Source: Galeruca laticollis (taxonomy: Eukaryota; Arthropoda; Insecta; Coleoptera; Chrysomelidae). Taken from it: DNA of 64,000 nt. Shown here piece after piece: positions 10,341 through 22,190 of this stretch (within the stretch, counting starts at the first letter, position 1; the number at the start of each line of letters is the position of its first letter). Under the pieces are notes generated by a model. That model was not told where the DNA came from. It was given only the letters and a program-made list of their open reading frames with translations, and did no database searches. The stretch spans positions 224,580,517 through 224,644,516 of the forward strand of contig OY998175.1 in assembly GCA_963921935.1 (NCBI GenBank), in the 5' to 3' direction. The position numbers and the translations under genes are program-made.

Positions 10341-13232
10341 TAAAGTATTGTAACATAACCATCTGCAATAAGAACTGCTCTATTGTTGTTGTAAACACTT
10401 AGAAAATATATATTTGATTTTTATTGTTTATGGTAATGGGTGCTGGCTCTAGACAAGTAAGTCTCTCCAGCTATAATGTAACACTTTTGTATAATTCGAA
10501 CATTGTCTCTGTTCTCCTTTCTTAAAGGTGCATGCAGAGAGAATGTAATTTATAACCTTCTTCCTCGCGTCGATTTCTTGTATTGTTGTTACACCTATAA
10601 ACATATTGCAACATATTGTTAAACACAAGACAGCAACTGTTTTGCAGACTTTTTTTGACAACTTTGCCCACATTTTTGCTATCGACACAAAGTATAACGG
10701 AGAATTCTGGAAGTACAATTTTTACTATCTTGTAGCAGATTTATACAATCTTCTAAAGGAGTATAACCTTCTACATGGAAATTTCCAATAGAGTAGTTGT
10801 ATATTGGGTGGATAATGTAGGCTGACGACGATAGATAGCTAGACACGGAAACTGTAATACCGACACCTGGTGGATAATGTAGGTTCAAGACGATAGCTGG
10901 CAACGTAACTGCATTGTAGACATCTGGTGGTGTAGTTTGGACAATCAGACACGATGACGCTAACCAACCAGAGAACGAGTCCAATCCGATAATAATTTGG
11001 GTTTACTTCCGCTACACAAGATTTCGTGTGGGTTTGCTATGTTAGGTTATCGACGTCACGGCTAGATAGAAGATGACACAAGGTTAACTGTATTAAGAAC
11101 ACGTGGTGGACGATGTAGATTGACGACGACGACAACAGATGGCAAGACATCTGGTGGTGTAGTTTGGCCAATCGGACACGAGGACGCTAACCAACCAGAG
11201 AACGAGTCCAATCATACACCAGGACGCTGATCAAACAGAGACGAGAATGCCCCGACTTGACTCATCCTCGTGGAGTTTGCTTCTTTTACACAACCCTGTA
11301 TACCTTCACACCCTAATATTTTACGACTACACATCGTCGTAGTGACGTACCAAACATAATACCGTTTATTCAACATTAATCTGATTAATAATAACAAAGT
11401 GCCCCTTATAAATCAAAGTAATGTGGTTTTCTTACATATACGACTTATTTGTACGAAGGCATGCTGTTTAAAATTCAATAATATTTTTTCTTCTATCTTT
11501 TTCACTCCACCGTATATTGTTCACTTTTACTCCAATGTGGTAATGCTGTTGACGATATCTATAATTTGGTTCCCAATGCTCTTGTTAAATCCAGGACTAT
11601 ATTTTAAACTTTGCATTAGATGTAAGGAAATCTTTGCCAACTGTTTTATAGTTGTTTACAATAACGTTGCACCTTTCCTTGTACTCTTCTTGGATGCAAA
11701 AGTTAAAAAAAAAGTTGTTTGTCGGAAAATTTGGTATTTCTTTAAGTAGCCTATCGAGTTTCACGGCCGTCAATTCTACTTTGTTGTTAGTTAGTAAGAG
11801 GGAAAGACAGCTTAGCCTTAACACAGTGTTTTACAGAAACCAATTCGCCAAACTTTCCACGTATATAACTATTAAAAGAACCAGATATTTATTTTTTTAA
11901 CAAGTTAAGAATTTCTATCGCAGTCCTCTAAGTCGCATAACTTTACAATCATTATGTTGTCACGAAATTGGTTCTGTTATTGGTATAAGTACATCTTCCA
12001 GCGCGTTTGATCGACTTCAATCTGACCAATAATAGCAGAGATATGTGCTAGTGCCCTAATGGCATCTCTTCTACACATCCTATATACGATAATAATCTAA
12101 CAAATATAATAACGTTTATTTGACTTCAATCCGACCAATAATACCAAAGGTATACGTTAGTGCCCTAATGGCATCTTTTTTCTGTACATTCTGTATACGA
12201 TAATATTCTAAAAATCATATTGCCGTTTATTAAACTCCAATCCGACAAATAATAACAGAGATATGGGGAAATGCCTTTGGGACTTGCGCAGATCGTCGAA
12301 ATGTGTCTTTTTAGGCCTATATCTAACGGAAAACATGCGCAGTATACGGGAAAAGTCCAGCTACCCACGGCCGTTTTGGTACTCTGAATAACGTGTAGTT
12401 GTTAGTGCCGTTATGGCAATGACTACGATAGATGGCAAGGTAACTGTATTACCGACACCTATTGGATAATGTAGGTTTACGACGATAGATGGCAAGGTAA
12501 CTGTTTTACCGACAGCTGTCGGATAATGTAGGTTACGACGACGACGATAGATGGCAGGACAAGGTAACTGTAATACCGACACCTGTTGGATAATGTAGAT
12601 TAATGACGACGACAATAGATGGCAGGACAAGGTAACTGCAATACCGACACCTGTTGGATAATGTAGATTAATGACGACGACGATAGATGGCAGGACAAGG
12701 TAACTGTAATACCAACACCTGTTGGATAATGTAGATTAATGACGACGACGATAGATGGCAGGACAAGGTAACTGCAATACCGACACCTGTTGGATAATGT
12801 AGATTAATGACGACGACGATAGATGGCAGGACAAGGTAACTGTATTACCGACACCTGTTGGATAGTGTAGAATAACGACGACGACGATAGATGGTAAGGA
12901 TTTGACGGATGACACGTACGACGGAACGCACAAACGACACATAGACAAATCATGGAGCACATAACAGATGGGGCATACGACATATTTGACAGTTGGCACA
13001 CGTGGCGGGGTTGACAGACGACACTTATGACATATGGTACAGAACACATGACTGTTGACGTATGACATATGGTACAGAACATATGACTGTTGACACATTT
13101 GACAGATGACTCATTTGACAGATGACACATGTGACAGATGACACATTTGACAGATGACAGCTACGTCAGAGGGCGTGGCCTGTGACGTCACACCCCCTCC
13201 TAAAACGTGCGTCAAGTGTCCCACTATCTAAT
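10341..13232 (-). repeat. Right arm of the foldback element
   Basis: Reverse complement of 5543-8410. It contains the mirrored 68-bp array (12415-12895), the ~115-bp units (about 12000-12270) and the 16-bp units (13080-13160). Differences from the left arm are single substitutions and a few short indels, for example near 10910-10985, where this arm keeps a segment missing at 7830 in the left arm. Confidence 0.88.
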
Positions 13233-13400
13233 CTGTGTACATCAAAAATATGTTTTATTTACATGACATGGATGTTAATAGAGTTGATAATAAAATTAAG
13301 ACATCTAGGAGATATCTTATTAACGTTTTAGATAAGTATCACGAAAAGTCTCTAAAAAGAACATCACAAAAAATACTTGTGATGTTTCTTGTTTAGTGGG
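13233..13400 (+). mobile_element. Family A copy A1, 3' segment and terminus
   Basis: Resumes after the foldback element with GTACATCAAAAATATG and ends TTTAGTGGG at 13400, the same terminus as A3 and A4. It contains GATGTTAATAGAG and GAACATCAC, members of the subterminal GATGTT/AACATC set. Confidence 0.85.
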
Positions 13401-14750
13401 TTGCTGAGAAGTGTTTTCTGTGAAAGTTTGGCAGTGAAGATGGGTGAGTTCGTCTCTGTAGTATTACGTCTACATTGTTTATTGAGTTCTGAAATTATTT
13501 TGAATTTCTAAAGTGGCAATTTTGGTAATGATAATTTTCAGAAGGAGTTGGGCTTGCGCCCTGTAGAACCTCTTGAAGCAGTTGTTGAAGAATAGGTAGA
13601 CGCCATTATTAGTGTTGTTGCTTTTGCTGTGCCCCTGTGGTAGCAAGTTGTCTCCATAGCCTGTGGATAGGTTTAAAGGAGGATCCGTATTAAGCGGGAT
13701 TTTAAGCACACTTGTTGTTTGGAGGATTGGAGTTGTTCATTCGTTCATCACGTGTAATTATTAGGATTTGAGATTTAGTGGTAGAGACGCCATTTTAAAA
13801 AAAATCTCGATTTTTCGAGGCAAGTCTTTTCGATAATATTTCTCTTGCAAACCTACATCTTTCACGGCTTTATTTTAGATTTTTTTTGGCATGTTTTAAT
13901 TGGAAAATTCCCATTTCCATTGGAAAACCAGATTTTCAGATAGTTCTCCGGAATCAACTTTAAAACAAATTAGGAAGTCGGGGTAAGCTGTATGAAAATA
14001 TCTTTGATGGTATGGTCTTAGCAATCGGAGATCTAGAAATATTATTTAATGCAGTGGCTACTTTCTTAGTCTGATGTATTTGTCGCCACATGGTGAAAGT
14101 TATTTTCCGTAGTATCCAGTTGATTGCTGCGAGCCTCGTAAAAACACGGTTTTGTGTAGGTAGACAAAGTTTTTTGGGTCTTAACTGATTAGTGTTACTT
14201 TTATTTTTATATCTACATTTTTCTTCTTTCATAATAATACTTTTAAAGATAACAAAAATGAATTTCATAATTAAAACAATCCTTTATTGTTAACAAATAA
14301 AATAAATTAATCTTGGAGCTTACCACAACAACAAAATTTTTGCAATCCATTGAGGATGCTCTTTAAACTTTAAATTATAATAAGGTTTACTTAGTATATG
14401 TGTGCGCTTTAAGCAATTGCTTCGAGTTCTTATTTAAAGTTCTTGATATGGAATTCATTAAGGTTAAATGAAATTCATTAAGGTTCAATGAAACCTATTG
14501 TTTGCTGACTATTCCTTCATACAGCTGTACTCAGTTGTGCTCAATTGTAATTTTAAATTGAATCTGAAACTAAATATTTTTATCATAGAATAAACGCCAG
14601 TGGGTCACCTGAACTCTTTGTCTTTGATTTTTTTGAAACTATCATTATTTACATCTAGGGTAAGAGAATATCGAATTATTTAGTACACTTTGAGGTAAGT
14701 CATAAGGTAGACCTGTTGGTACCAAACCCTAGAAGAGTTTTGTAAGACGA
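13401..14750. other. Unassigned intergenic stretch
   Basis: Open frames here, such as 13960-14268 minus (102 residues, basic, with QNRVFTRLAAINWILRK), show no domain I recognise. I see no terminal repeats or RNA genes. Confidence 0.3.
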
Positions 14751-15090
14751 ATCGGAGGTCTAGACGTCCCGTCATCGAGTAGGCTCTGCTGCAGAGCGGA
14801 TTGTGGTTAAGGTGAGTTTATTGTAATTAGTTTGTCGTTTCTGACTGGGTACAGGTTGGTTCTCTCCATAAAGTTAATAATAATAAATAAATATAAAAAA
14901 ATAATAGAATAATGATTATAGAGTGAATAAATGGACAAGTAAATGCATAGCTGAAAGGTTATAAAAGTTATAGTTTTCTTTCTTAAAAGTCCAGTTATCA
15001 TTAAAAATTAATATTGCTACGGCCCTTGGTATGTGGCAAATGATAAGAAAATGTTTTAATTAATTACACAACCTGACACCCAAGAATTAG

Positions 15091-15092
<2 letters not shown>

Positions 15093-15121
<29 letters not shown>
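15093..15121. repeat. (TA)n microsatellite, left palindrome arm
   Basis: About 14 TA units. The counterpart in the right arm is longer. Confidence 0.95.
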
Positions 15122-15123
<2 letters not shown>

Positions 15124-15173
15124 AAAAAATCATGGGAAAGCACGCAAAAATAAAGAGGTTACTGAAGAGGAGT

Positions 15174-15230
15174 GGTAACCGTAAACATGCATGTTTCTAG
15201 CTCATTAGCCTTCATCAGTACGGTATAACC
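15174..15230 (-). ncRNA. Hammerhead ribozyme motif, unit 1
   Basis: On the minus strand: a 6-bp stem I (ACCGTA with TACGGT, plus an outer GGT/ACC), core CTGATGA, a 4-bp stem II (GGCT/AGCT) with an AATG loop, the core GAAA, and stem III formed by the self-complementary ACATGCATGT. The predicted cleavage triplet is GTT, just before TACGGT. All invariant core bases are present. The very short stem III is palindromic, the form that works best as a dimer in hammerheads of Penelope-like elements and retrozymes. Self-cleavage is inferred. Confidence 0.75.
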
Positions 15231-15520
15231 AAGTATGGATGTGAAACTTGGGAGCAACGATGTTGAATGAAACATGGAAGATAACAAACAACGGAAAATA
15301 ACAGGAAAACCAAACTCACATTTGTGCCATCAATTGGGAGATTCCGATTTTGGAACAACACCCAATATCAACACGGAGGCGTATTAAGCCCTCCTGTCTG
15401 GAAAAAAACAACCCAAGGTGGGAAGCAAGATCGAAAAAGGGATAACGCGTGAATTTAACAAAAGCAAAAGAAAAAATCATGGGAAAGCACGCAAAAATAA
15501 AGAGGTTACTGAAGAGGAGT

Positions 15521-15577
15521 GGTAACCGTAAACATGCATGTTTCTAGCTCATTAGCCTTCATCAGTACGGTATAACC
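15521..15577 (-). ncRNA. Hammerhead ribozyme motif, unit 2
   Basis: Identical core and stems to unit 1 in a direct repeat 347 bp downstream on the plus-strand map. Two same-strand hammerheads in tandem are what a tandem pseudo-LTR arrangement would produce. Confidence 0.75.
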
Positions 15578-15822
15578 AAGTATGGATGTGAAACTTGGGA
15601 GCAACGATGTTGAATGGAACATGGAAGATAACAAACAACGGAAAATAACAGGAAAACCAAACGCACATTTGTGCCTCCGTGTTGATATTGGGTGTTGTTC
15701 CAAAATCGGAATCTCCCAATTGATGGCACAAATGTGCGTTTGGTTTTCCTGTTATTTTCCGTTGTTTGTTATCTTCCATGTTTCATTCAACATCGTTGCT
15801 CCCAAGTTTCACATCCATACTT

Positions 15823-15879
15823 GGTTATACCGTACTGATGAAGTCTAATGAGCTAGAAACAGGCATGTTTACGGTTACC
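15823..15879 (+). ncRNA. Hammerhead ribozyme motif, unit 3 (inverted)
   Basis: Plus-strand copy with intact CTGATGA and GAAA cores and a perfect 6-bp stem I. Stem II has one mismatch (GTCT/AGCT), and the stem III palindrome is reduced (ACAGGCATGT). Confidence 0.68.
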
Positions 15880-15929
15880 ATTCCTCTTCAGTAACCTCTT
15901 TATTTTTGCGTGCTTTCCCATGATTTTTT

Positions 15930-15932
<3 letters not shown>

Positions 15933-15984
<52 letters not shown>
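15933..15984. repeat. (TA)n microsatellite, right palindrome arm
   Basis: About 26 TA units, nearly twice the left-arm counterpart. Confidence 0.95.
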
Positions 15985-15986
<2 letters not shown>

Positions 15987-16394
15987 CTAATTCTTGGGTG
16001 TTAGGTTGTGTAATTAATTAAAACATTTTCTTATCATTTGCCACATACCAAGGGCCGTAGCAATATTAATTTTTAATGATAACTGGACTTTTAAGAAAGA
16101 AAACTATAACTTTTATAACCTTTCAGCTATGCATTTACTTATCCATTTATTCACTCTATAATCATTATTCTATTATTTTTTTATATTTATTAATTATTAT
16201 TAACTTTATGGAGAGAACCAACCTGTACCCAGTCAGAAACGACAAACTAATTACAATAAACTCACCTTAACCACAATCCGCTCTGCAGCCTACTCGATGA
16301 CGGGACGTCTAGACCTCCGATAAAAATTATTTTAACTAGTGACAATAAATATCTCTGAGTTTATTAGTGTCATATTTAAGATGTGATACATTTA

Positions 16395-17190
16395 AAAATA
16401 TAAAGGATTCCTATATTGGTTAACTTTCTGCAGAATTTCTGACTCTTCATAATTAATGGTATAAAATGATCCACCACTGCATTTATTCGTGTGTACCCGA
16501 ATATCATTTTTGTGTTGAGTAATCCAATTTTTTAACTATTGAGATGTTTGTCCAACGTAACATATTTGACATTGCGAACAATTTATTTTGTAAATAACAT
16601 TGGTTTGGAATAATAAAGGTGTTTTATCTTTAATTTTGGAAAATAGGAGAGAATTAGTTGTTAAATTGTATTTGGCATTTCTGAAATTGGTGAACTGTTG
16701 AGACAGTGGTAAAATCAAATGAGTTAAAAGATTAATATAAGAAAGTATTTTATATTGAATAGCCTGTTGGTTTAATTTGTCAACCTGACCATTATAAAAG
16801 TCTGTGTTATAAACTAATTTTTTTAACATGTGTTTGGGATAACCGTTGTTAACAAATATATCATATAATGATCTTAAGTTACTATTAACAAATATTTCAT
16901 CACTAACGTGTAGAATTCTATTTTTCATTGTTAAAACTAAGTTGTACTTCTGACTCTTAGGATGATCAGAGTAGAAATTAAAAAACTTACCATATGATGT
17001 TGGCTTTTGATACCAATCTAACAAGATCGTGTTGTTTTCGGATCTTATTACTCTGGTGTCTAAGAATGGTAAGCTAGCCTCAATCTCCAGTTTCAAAGTG
17101 AATTGTAAGTGATTATCGAATGAATCGGAAACATTGAGTGTCAAATTAGTCTTGTCAAACGGAACATCACAAATGATATCAACTTATTTA
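16395..17190 (-). pseudogene. Penelope-like element: reverse transcriptase C-terminus and GIY-YIG endonuclease
   Basis: The long minus-strand frame (17144-16536) reads PFLDTRV, then LDWYQKPTSYGKFFNFYSDH, the thumb-proximal signature of Penelope-like reverse transcriptases. It ends in YKINCSQCQICYVGQTSQ, the start of a GIY-YIG endonuclease (here YKI...CYVGQ). A stop follows TSQ directly. The frame then continues (LKNWITQHKNDIRVHTNK) to about 16395, so the nuclease is broken. Upstream, the IICDVPFDKTNL stretch just before 17144 belongs to the same frame until a stop near 17190, and the rest of the RT is missing. All hammerheads on the minus strand (15174-15577) lie 3' of it, which fits one Penelope-like copy with terminal pseudo-LTRs. 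Confidence 0.85.
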
Positions 17191-17394
17191 TAGATAATTT
17201 GAAGAACAATTTAGGGATTAAAGTTTGACAGTGCAGTTGAAGACCACGCGCAATATTGTGGTCACACTATCTTCTCATACGACGCCATAAAGAGGTGAGA
17301 AATGAGTGATTTGGTTATGTGATTAGACGTTGAAATACTACATGTACGAGAGAGCTTCATTCATGAAGGTACAATACAGTATATTTCGTGTATT

Positions 17395-18150
17395 ATATGT
17401 TTTCCCATATATTACAAACATTGCTTTTAGCTCGTTCATGAGAATTCCTAGCTTAGAAATATGTTCCTCTAAAGGAATTGGAACAACGAACTTTCCTTGA
17501 GAACCTCACGCTTGAAAAGGTCCCAAAAATGTTCTTGGGCTAATTATTCAACACATGATAGGATACGTTTACCTGGTATTTCTTCTAACTCCCAAAATTC
17601 TTGAAGTTGAGACTGAATGTCAATGGATTTAAAAAAATTGCAAGACAAGGCAACATCAAGAATGTAACCTAAACGAACCAACCTTTCTTGTAAGATGATT
17701 TTGTTGGGGCCAGGTTGTATGTTGCCACGTAGGAGACAAATAGATGTTCGCTCTGATCATAAAAAAAATGTGGGATCAGATAAGGTTATATAAGGCGAAA
17801 TATCAAGAATGAAGATTGTCATTTCTGAAATCACTAACTAGTGTCTTACCGCGAAAATGAGAACGCAAAGATTTTATTTTGATATCACAGGATTCACTCA
17901 ACTCTGGCAAATTATGACCAACGCCATCTACTGTCAAATTTTTGGGGTACTGTGGAAAGTCTAATTTGTCCGCCAAACTTTTCGAAACAAAGTTTGACAT
18001 AGAACCATTGTACAGTAAAGCTTTACATGTGTGTTTTTTACCATGGCTGTCAAAGATTGCCACTAGCGATATTACCATCAACACTTTACTTTACCCATTT
18101 ACTGAGCTTGAACCTGAGAAGATTAGAGAATTTTGAGATTTTGAGATGAA
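17395..18150 (-). pseudogene. BEL/Pao retrotransposon fragment: protease and linker to reverse transcriptase
   Basis: The minus-strand frame 18084-17803 reads VAIFDSHGKKHTCKALL then YNGSMSNFVSKSLADKL and VDGVGH, the retropepsin pattern of BEL/Pao (usually ALLDSGS.S.FI...LA..L). The active-site Asp is replaced (LYNGS). Further 3', in other frames, come QLQEFWELEEIPGKRILS, LAQEHFWDLFKREV and LEEHISKLGNSHERAKS, the usual BEL linker before the RT. Several stops and frameshifts are present. It is a separate insertion from the plus-strand BEL at 30 kb. Confidence 0.78.
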
Positions 18151-19680
18151 GATTATTTACTAGAGTCGTCAGTGTCTTCTGCCGTAAGTTGAATTTATTA
18201 TTCTCTTGAAGCCCTTAAAAATATTCAAATATTTCTATAAAAATACGTTACTCAATAAATTAGACTTAAAATTAAAAATTGTATTCAATTACAGTGAAAT
18301 TTTAACAAAAAAAGTTATTACAAACAATTAAAATACTAGAAGAACCAACATTGTAATTCTTGTAATATTTCTCTTAACATCTTCTGGGTTTTTGTAAGTT
18401 TTCTATTATTTTGGAAAAATATTTCAAAGCCGGTCCTGCGAAAGGCTATATTATAAATTAATGAGCGTCAGCGTTACAGTAATGGTACACCCGGTCGGTA
18501 GGAGCAGGATAACAAGTCATTCTTTATGGAAGTGGCTGTGTGGTGGTTGTTCATTATCCTGGCCACACTTCCGTCGCTAGAATTATTGTCTTCGTTGTAT
18601 ATATACGACGTTACTTCACACTCACTCTTTTCGTCACAGACTGTTTTATTTCGAACTCCTGTTAACGCTTTCTTGACATTTCCGAATGCTTTTTTTGCCG
18701 AGGAATAGACATTATTTTTTCTTTAAAAGACGTTTCTGTTTTTATGTTTGTTTAAACTTGAAAATATTACAATTGATACAATTGAATCTTGGACATTTAT
18801 CTATTAATTACCCACTCTTATACCATATTTACAGTGCCTGTTATCACAATGTCCGTTTTCTTACAAATTCTTTCCCATCATTGCTATAGTCTCTTAACTT
18901 CATTCCACTTTATTACCTCGTCTTGTACCATTTTTCCTTTGGTCTCAATTTCTTCCCTTTCTACTCAGTATTTCTGCTATCTTCTCATGTTTGGTTTCGT
19001 TCATTCTTCATTTTTTCGCTTCCCATATTCACCTTGTTTGTCTTTGGTTATCCATTCGTGGTAAATATCCTCACCTTTTAAATTGTCTTTGTTCTATATA
19101 TTGTTACTGTCTTTTTCCGTTACTTTACTGCATGTAACAGGTTGCTGTACGAATTTCCGCAATATCGGTGGTTCTTCGGTAGCTCTGAAGATACCGCTAG
19201 AAACTATGTAAGGTAAGTAGAGTAATCAGCGGCTATTCATTAATTTTTCTTTTCTCTATGCCTCTAGTTGCGTTGGGTGCCAGTTTTTTTATCGTGTTAT
19301 GCTCCACTTGCACCGGGCAGCGGCAGTGAAGAAAAAATACTCCATAGGTCACTTATGGTTGTGACGAATGCGCTGCAGCCAGTCGGGCAGATTTTACTTG
19401 CCCTTCTGGATTTGTAACCAGGGTATTTGCTACTCAAATTGTTTAGCTTTTACGGAGCGGTTAAAATTTGGAGTAGTACTAAATTATTAATTATGTGTAT
19501 ATGAATATTCGGATTTTTAGGTATATCCTTTTTCAAAATTCTTTTACTATGCTTATTGATATCCTCAATTATTATATCTAACCTATCCTCGAATTGCTCC
19601 CAAGTTATAAACATTAGTCATATTTAACACTTGTATGCATTTCAGAGACAAATAAAATTGATCATAAAATTAGATTATAC
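18151..19680. other. Unassigned AT-rich stretch
   Basis: T-rich open frames at 18526-19064 give hydrophobic translations from base composition only. No domain, repeat or RNA gene recognised. Confidence 0.3.
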
Positions 19681-19684
19681 ATAT

Positions 19685-19716
19685 GGACGGTGTTTTGCAA
19701 CAACCGTCTAACCCAC
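19685..19716 (+). repeat. Left terminal inverted repeat
   Basis: Contains an inner inverted pair GACGGT ... ACCGTC around TTTTGCAAC, so each terminus can itself fold into a hairpin. Confidence 0.85.
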
Positions 19717-20176
19717 AATTTATTTACGATTGTGTATTACATGTTAAACCGTCTCTTATGGGCCATACTGCAATAAGCAAAAATGATATAAGCCACATTT
19801 CAGCATCTTAGCGTTATCCACGAACCAAGTTTAAAACCACATTCGATAAATCATCATAACAAAAATCTAGAAAAATGGTCAAACCCGCATTTTGGTTGAT
19901 ATGTGGGTTGAAAGTTTTTTGTAAATACCTGTGTGCATGCTGTTAAAGAAATCTTCAGCTTCGTTGGTGTATTTTTTCAAACAAAAAGGTTACAAACAAT
20001 TGTGGTTTGTTCTTCTACAACATATATAATCGATCAAGGTATGTATATGACTTATATATTTGATTTCTGCAAAACCTAAAGCAGCATATTTGCAATGCAT
20101 TCAATAATTTGTAAAACATAACCTATAAGAACATACTTTTATTTCATTTAATACTCAACTGTCATACCGATTAATA

Positions 20177-22190
20177 TTGAATTGTACATACAATAAATAC
20201 ATACCTAACAAAAAAATAAACTTCAGAAATATCGAATATCGTCTATTTAGACAGGACCGCCCCGACAATGTCAGACGGGGCGGTATTGCACTACTAATCA
20301 AAAAAGGTATGAAATTCAAGCTCCTGCAACCAAATAATTCATCAATTGAGCGTATCTCAATTCTATTCGATAATAAAATCAAAATTGTTGGCACATATAG
20401 CCCTCCTGGCAATGAGCTTAAGGAGGAAGATTTCTTTAGTATAGTGAACGTTAATATAGTAAACACAAAAACAAAACAGCCCCCGGTTTAGACGGTATAC
20501 ATAACATACTATTAAAGAATCTTCCGAAAAAGCTATTGTGCAGTTAACTTATATAACAAATTATATAATCAAAACTGGATATTATCCGGATATGCTCAAG
20601 ATATCCAACATCATACCAATCGTCAAAGCTAACAAACAACCGAGTTATGTGAATAGCTATAGACCAATTTCCCTCTTAAATAATATAGCAAAGGTGATAG
20701 ATAGAATAATATTAAAACGATTACAAACTTTTGTAAACAAAAATAACATCATCCCTACCAAGCAATACTGTTTCAGGAGTGGACATAGTACTGTGGCACA
20801 AATCATTCGAGTGATAAATTACATCCGAGAAGGAGTTCAACAAAAACAGAAATCGATTATGGTCACAGTAGATGTCCAAAAAGCTTTTGACTCCGTATGG
20901 CTTGAGGGGCTGATTCACAAACTAATTAAATTAGAAATCCAGGATAATTTAACGAAAATAGTGAATTCGTATTTAACAAACAGAGAGTTTTATTCAAAAA
21001 TCTATGATTACGTGGCCGGTCCATATGACATAAAGGCTCTTTCCTATCACCTTTGTTATACTCCCTATTTGTCCACGATCTCCCAACATACCCTAAGTTA
21101 TTAATGGCAATGTACGCTGACGATACTTGTTAGGTAGCAACAGCAAAGAATCTAGGACCAGCACTTAACACTGTACAAACACATATTAACACCAAAATTA
21201 CACCTTATTCTAAAGAACACAAACTAGCTATTAACCCTTCAAAAATAGAGTATTTCTTACTCGGAAGAATCTCTAGAAAGCCGATCCATTGCAATCTCAG
21301 CTTTGCGTAAATGGGCATTACATTGCCCCTAACAATACCCTTAAATACTTAGGGTATACAATGCAAGGAAATACCTCGGCAAATGCGCACATTGCACAGC
21401 AAATACAAAAGGCTAAGATTGCAATGTGTCGACTATATCCAGTCACATGCAAACACAGTAATCTCACTAGTCATAATAAAATTTTAATATACAAAAAAAT
21501 CATCAATTTTGCTGCACCCATATACTACACGGACACCAAACATTATTTTCACTCCCTGCAGGTGATACAGAACAAGTGTTTCAGAATGGCATTGAATCAC
21601 AATACAGTCTACCCCAAATTACCTAAAACATCTGACTTTATCAACAAAATCTCCGAGAATTTTTACAACTATTGTCTGTCACAAGATCTTCGAAATAATT
21701 TCGAATACGCAAATCGCGCAGAAGGCATCCAAGATAGTGGGTGTAGGCTTCTGCATGAATAGTTAATCACATACTTAGGTTGTTGATTTCTAAACCACAT
21801 TATCTGTCAAAGGGAGTAAACGTCTCGTAGTAACACACAGCGGCACTTTTGCTCCACAAAACTCATAAATTACATAACATCAAACCAACGTCTGCCAAGT
21901 TGCTTTGTCGAAAACTAATATCCCGTATCAATTGATAACCCAGTTTTTCAGCTGTTTTTCTGGGAATACCCAAGTTGAAAAGTCGTAGGAGTCAAACTTT
22001 TATATTAGGGACAAAGAGAAGACAAACGGATAATGCTAGAAGAAAGGAGCCGTGAGAACACACCGGAAAGAATAGAGAAGCTGAAAATCGCCAGGTCATC
22101 GGCTTTGTTTATATATATTGTATATATATTTTATTTTCAAATCCTCTGTTAATAGGGAATTATAAAATGCAATAAAGACCTTTTTAATTA
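20177..22190 (+). pseudogene. Jockey-like LINE: endonuclease scrap and reverse transcriptase
   Basis: The first frame (20177-20491) is an apurinic-type endonuclease piece (YRLFRQDRPDN, RGGIALLIKKG, GTYSPPGNEL). An internal deletion near 20460 fuses it to the RT. From about 20466, in a shifted frame, come KNKTAPGLDGI and LLKNLPKKA, then 20538-21104 with SYRPISLLNNIAKVIDRII, FRSGHSTVAQI and motif A VDVQKAFDSVW. After a second frameshift near 21070 the catalytic MYADDT box sits at about 21110-21125, followed by AINPSKIEYFLL. The thumb frame 21289-21762 has NTLKYLGYTMQ and FAAPIYY. An AATAAA at about 22170 may be the 3' end. It is inserted within the GGQN-type transposon and has at least three disabling breaks. 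Confidence 0.85.

Larger units (their letters stand above)
5543..13232. mobile_element. Foldback (FB/Galileo-like) transposon with giant inverted arms
   Basis: A 7.7 kb palindromic element inserted in family A copy A1. The ends read GTAGATAGTGAGACACTTG on the left and, as reverse complement, TTAGATAGTGGGACACTTG on the right. The target site CTGTGTA occurs on both sides (5536-5542 and 13233-13239; a perfect 7 bp, or 7 of 8 if extended). The uninterrupted site is visible in A4 near 60680. The arms (5543-8410 and 10341-13232) align nearly base for base and contain tandem repeats, as in foldback elements of Drosophila. A second, more diverged inverted stretch near the centre carries a small gene and its decayed inverted copy. 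I see no transposase, so it is probably non-autonomous. Long arms, internal tandem repeats and a 7-bp duplication fit a Galileo/P-like or Mutator-like foldback. The superfamily is inference. Confidence 0.85.
14751..16321. repeat. 1.57 kb palindrome carrying hammerhead motifs
   Basis: Outer boundaries ATCGGAGGTCTAGACG / CGTCTAGACCTCCGAT. The arms (14751-15381 and about 15676-16321) are near-perfect reverse complements, including a TA microsatellite in each. Between them lies a ~90-bp unique segment and a partial direct duplicate of the inner arm (about 15470-15670). Each of the three inner units (15120-15381, 15470-15670 and 15676-15935 inverted) contains one hammerhead-like motif. The frames 14807-15001 minus and 16076-16270 plus are mirror images, not genes. 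Confidence 0.88.

Noticed and set aside
15506..15848. Open frames across the hammerhead units as proteins
   Set aside because: They are explained by inverted copies of the same non-coding unit containing the ribozyme motif.
14807..16270. Mirror-image 64-residue frames as a duplicated gene
   Set aside because: They are the two arms of the palindrome, low complexity, with no domain.
18526..19064. Hydrophobic plus-strand frames as a membrane protein
   Set aside because: T-rich sequence gives Phe/Leu-rich translations in overlapping frames. No signal of real coding.
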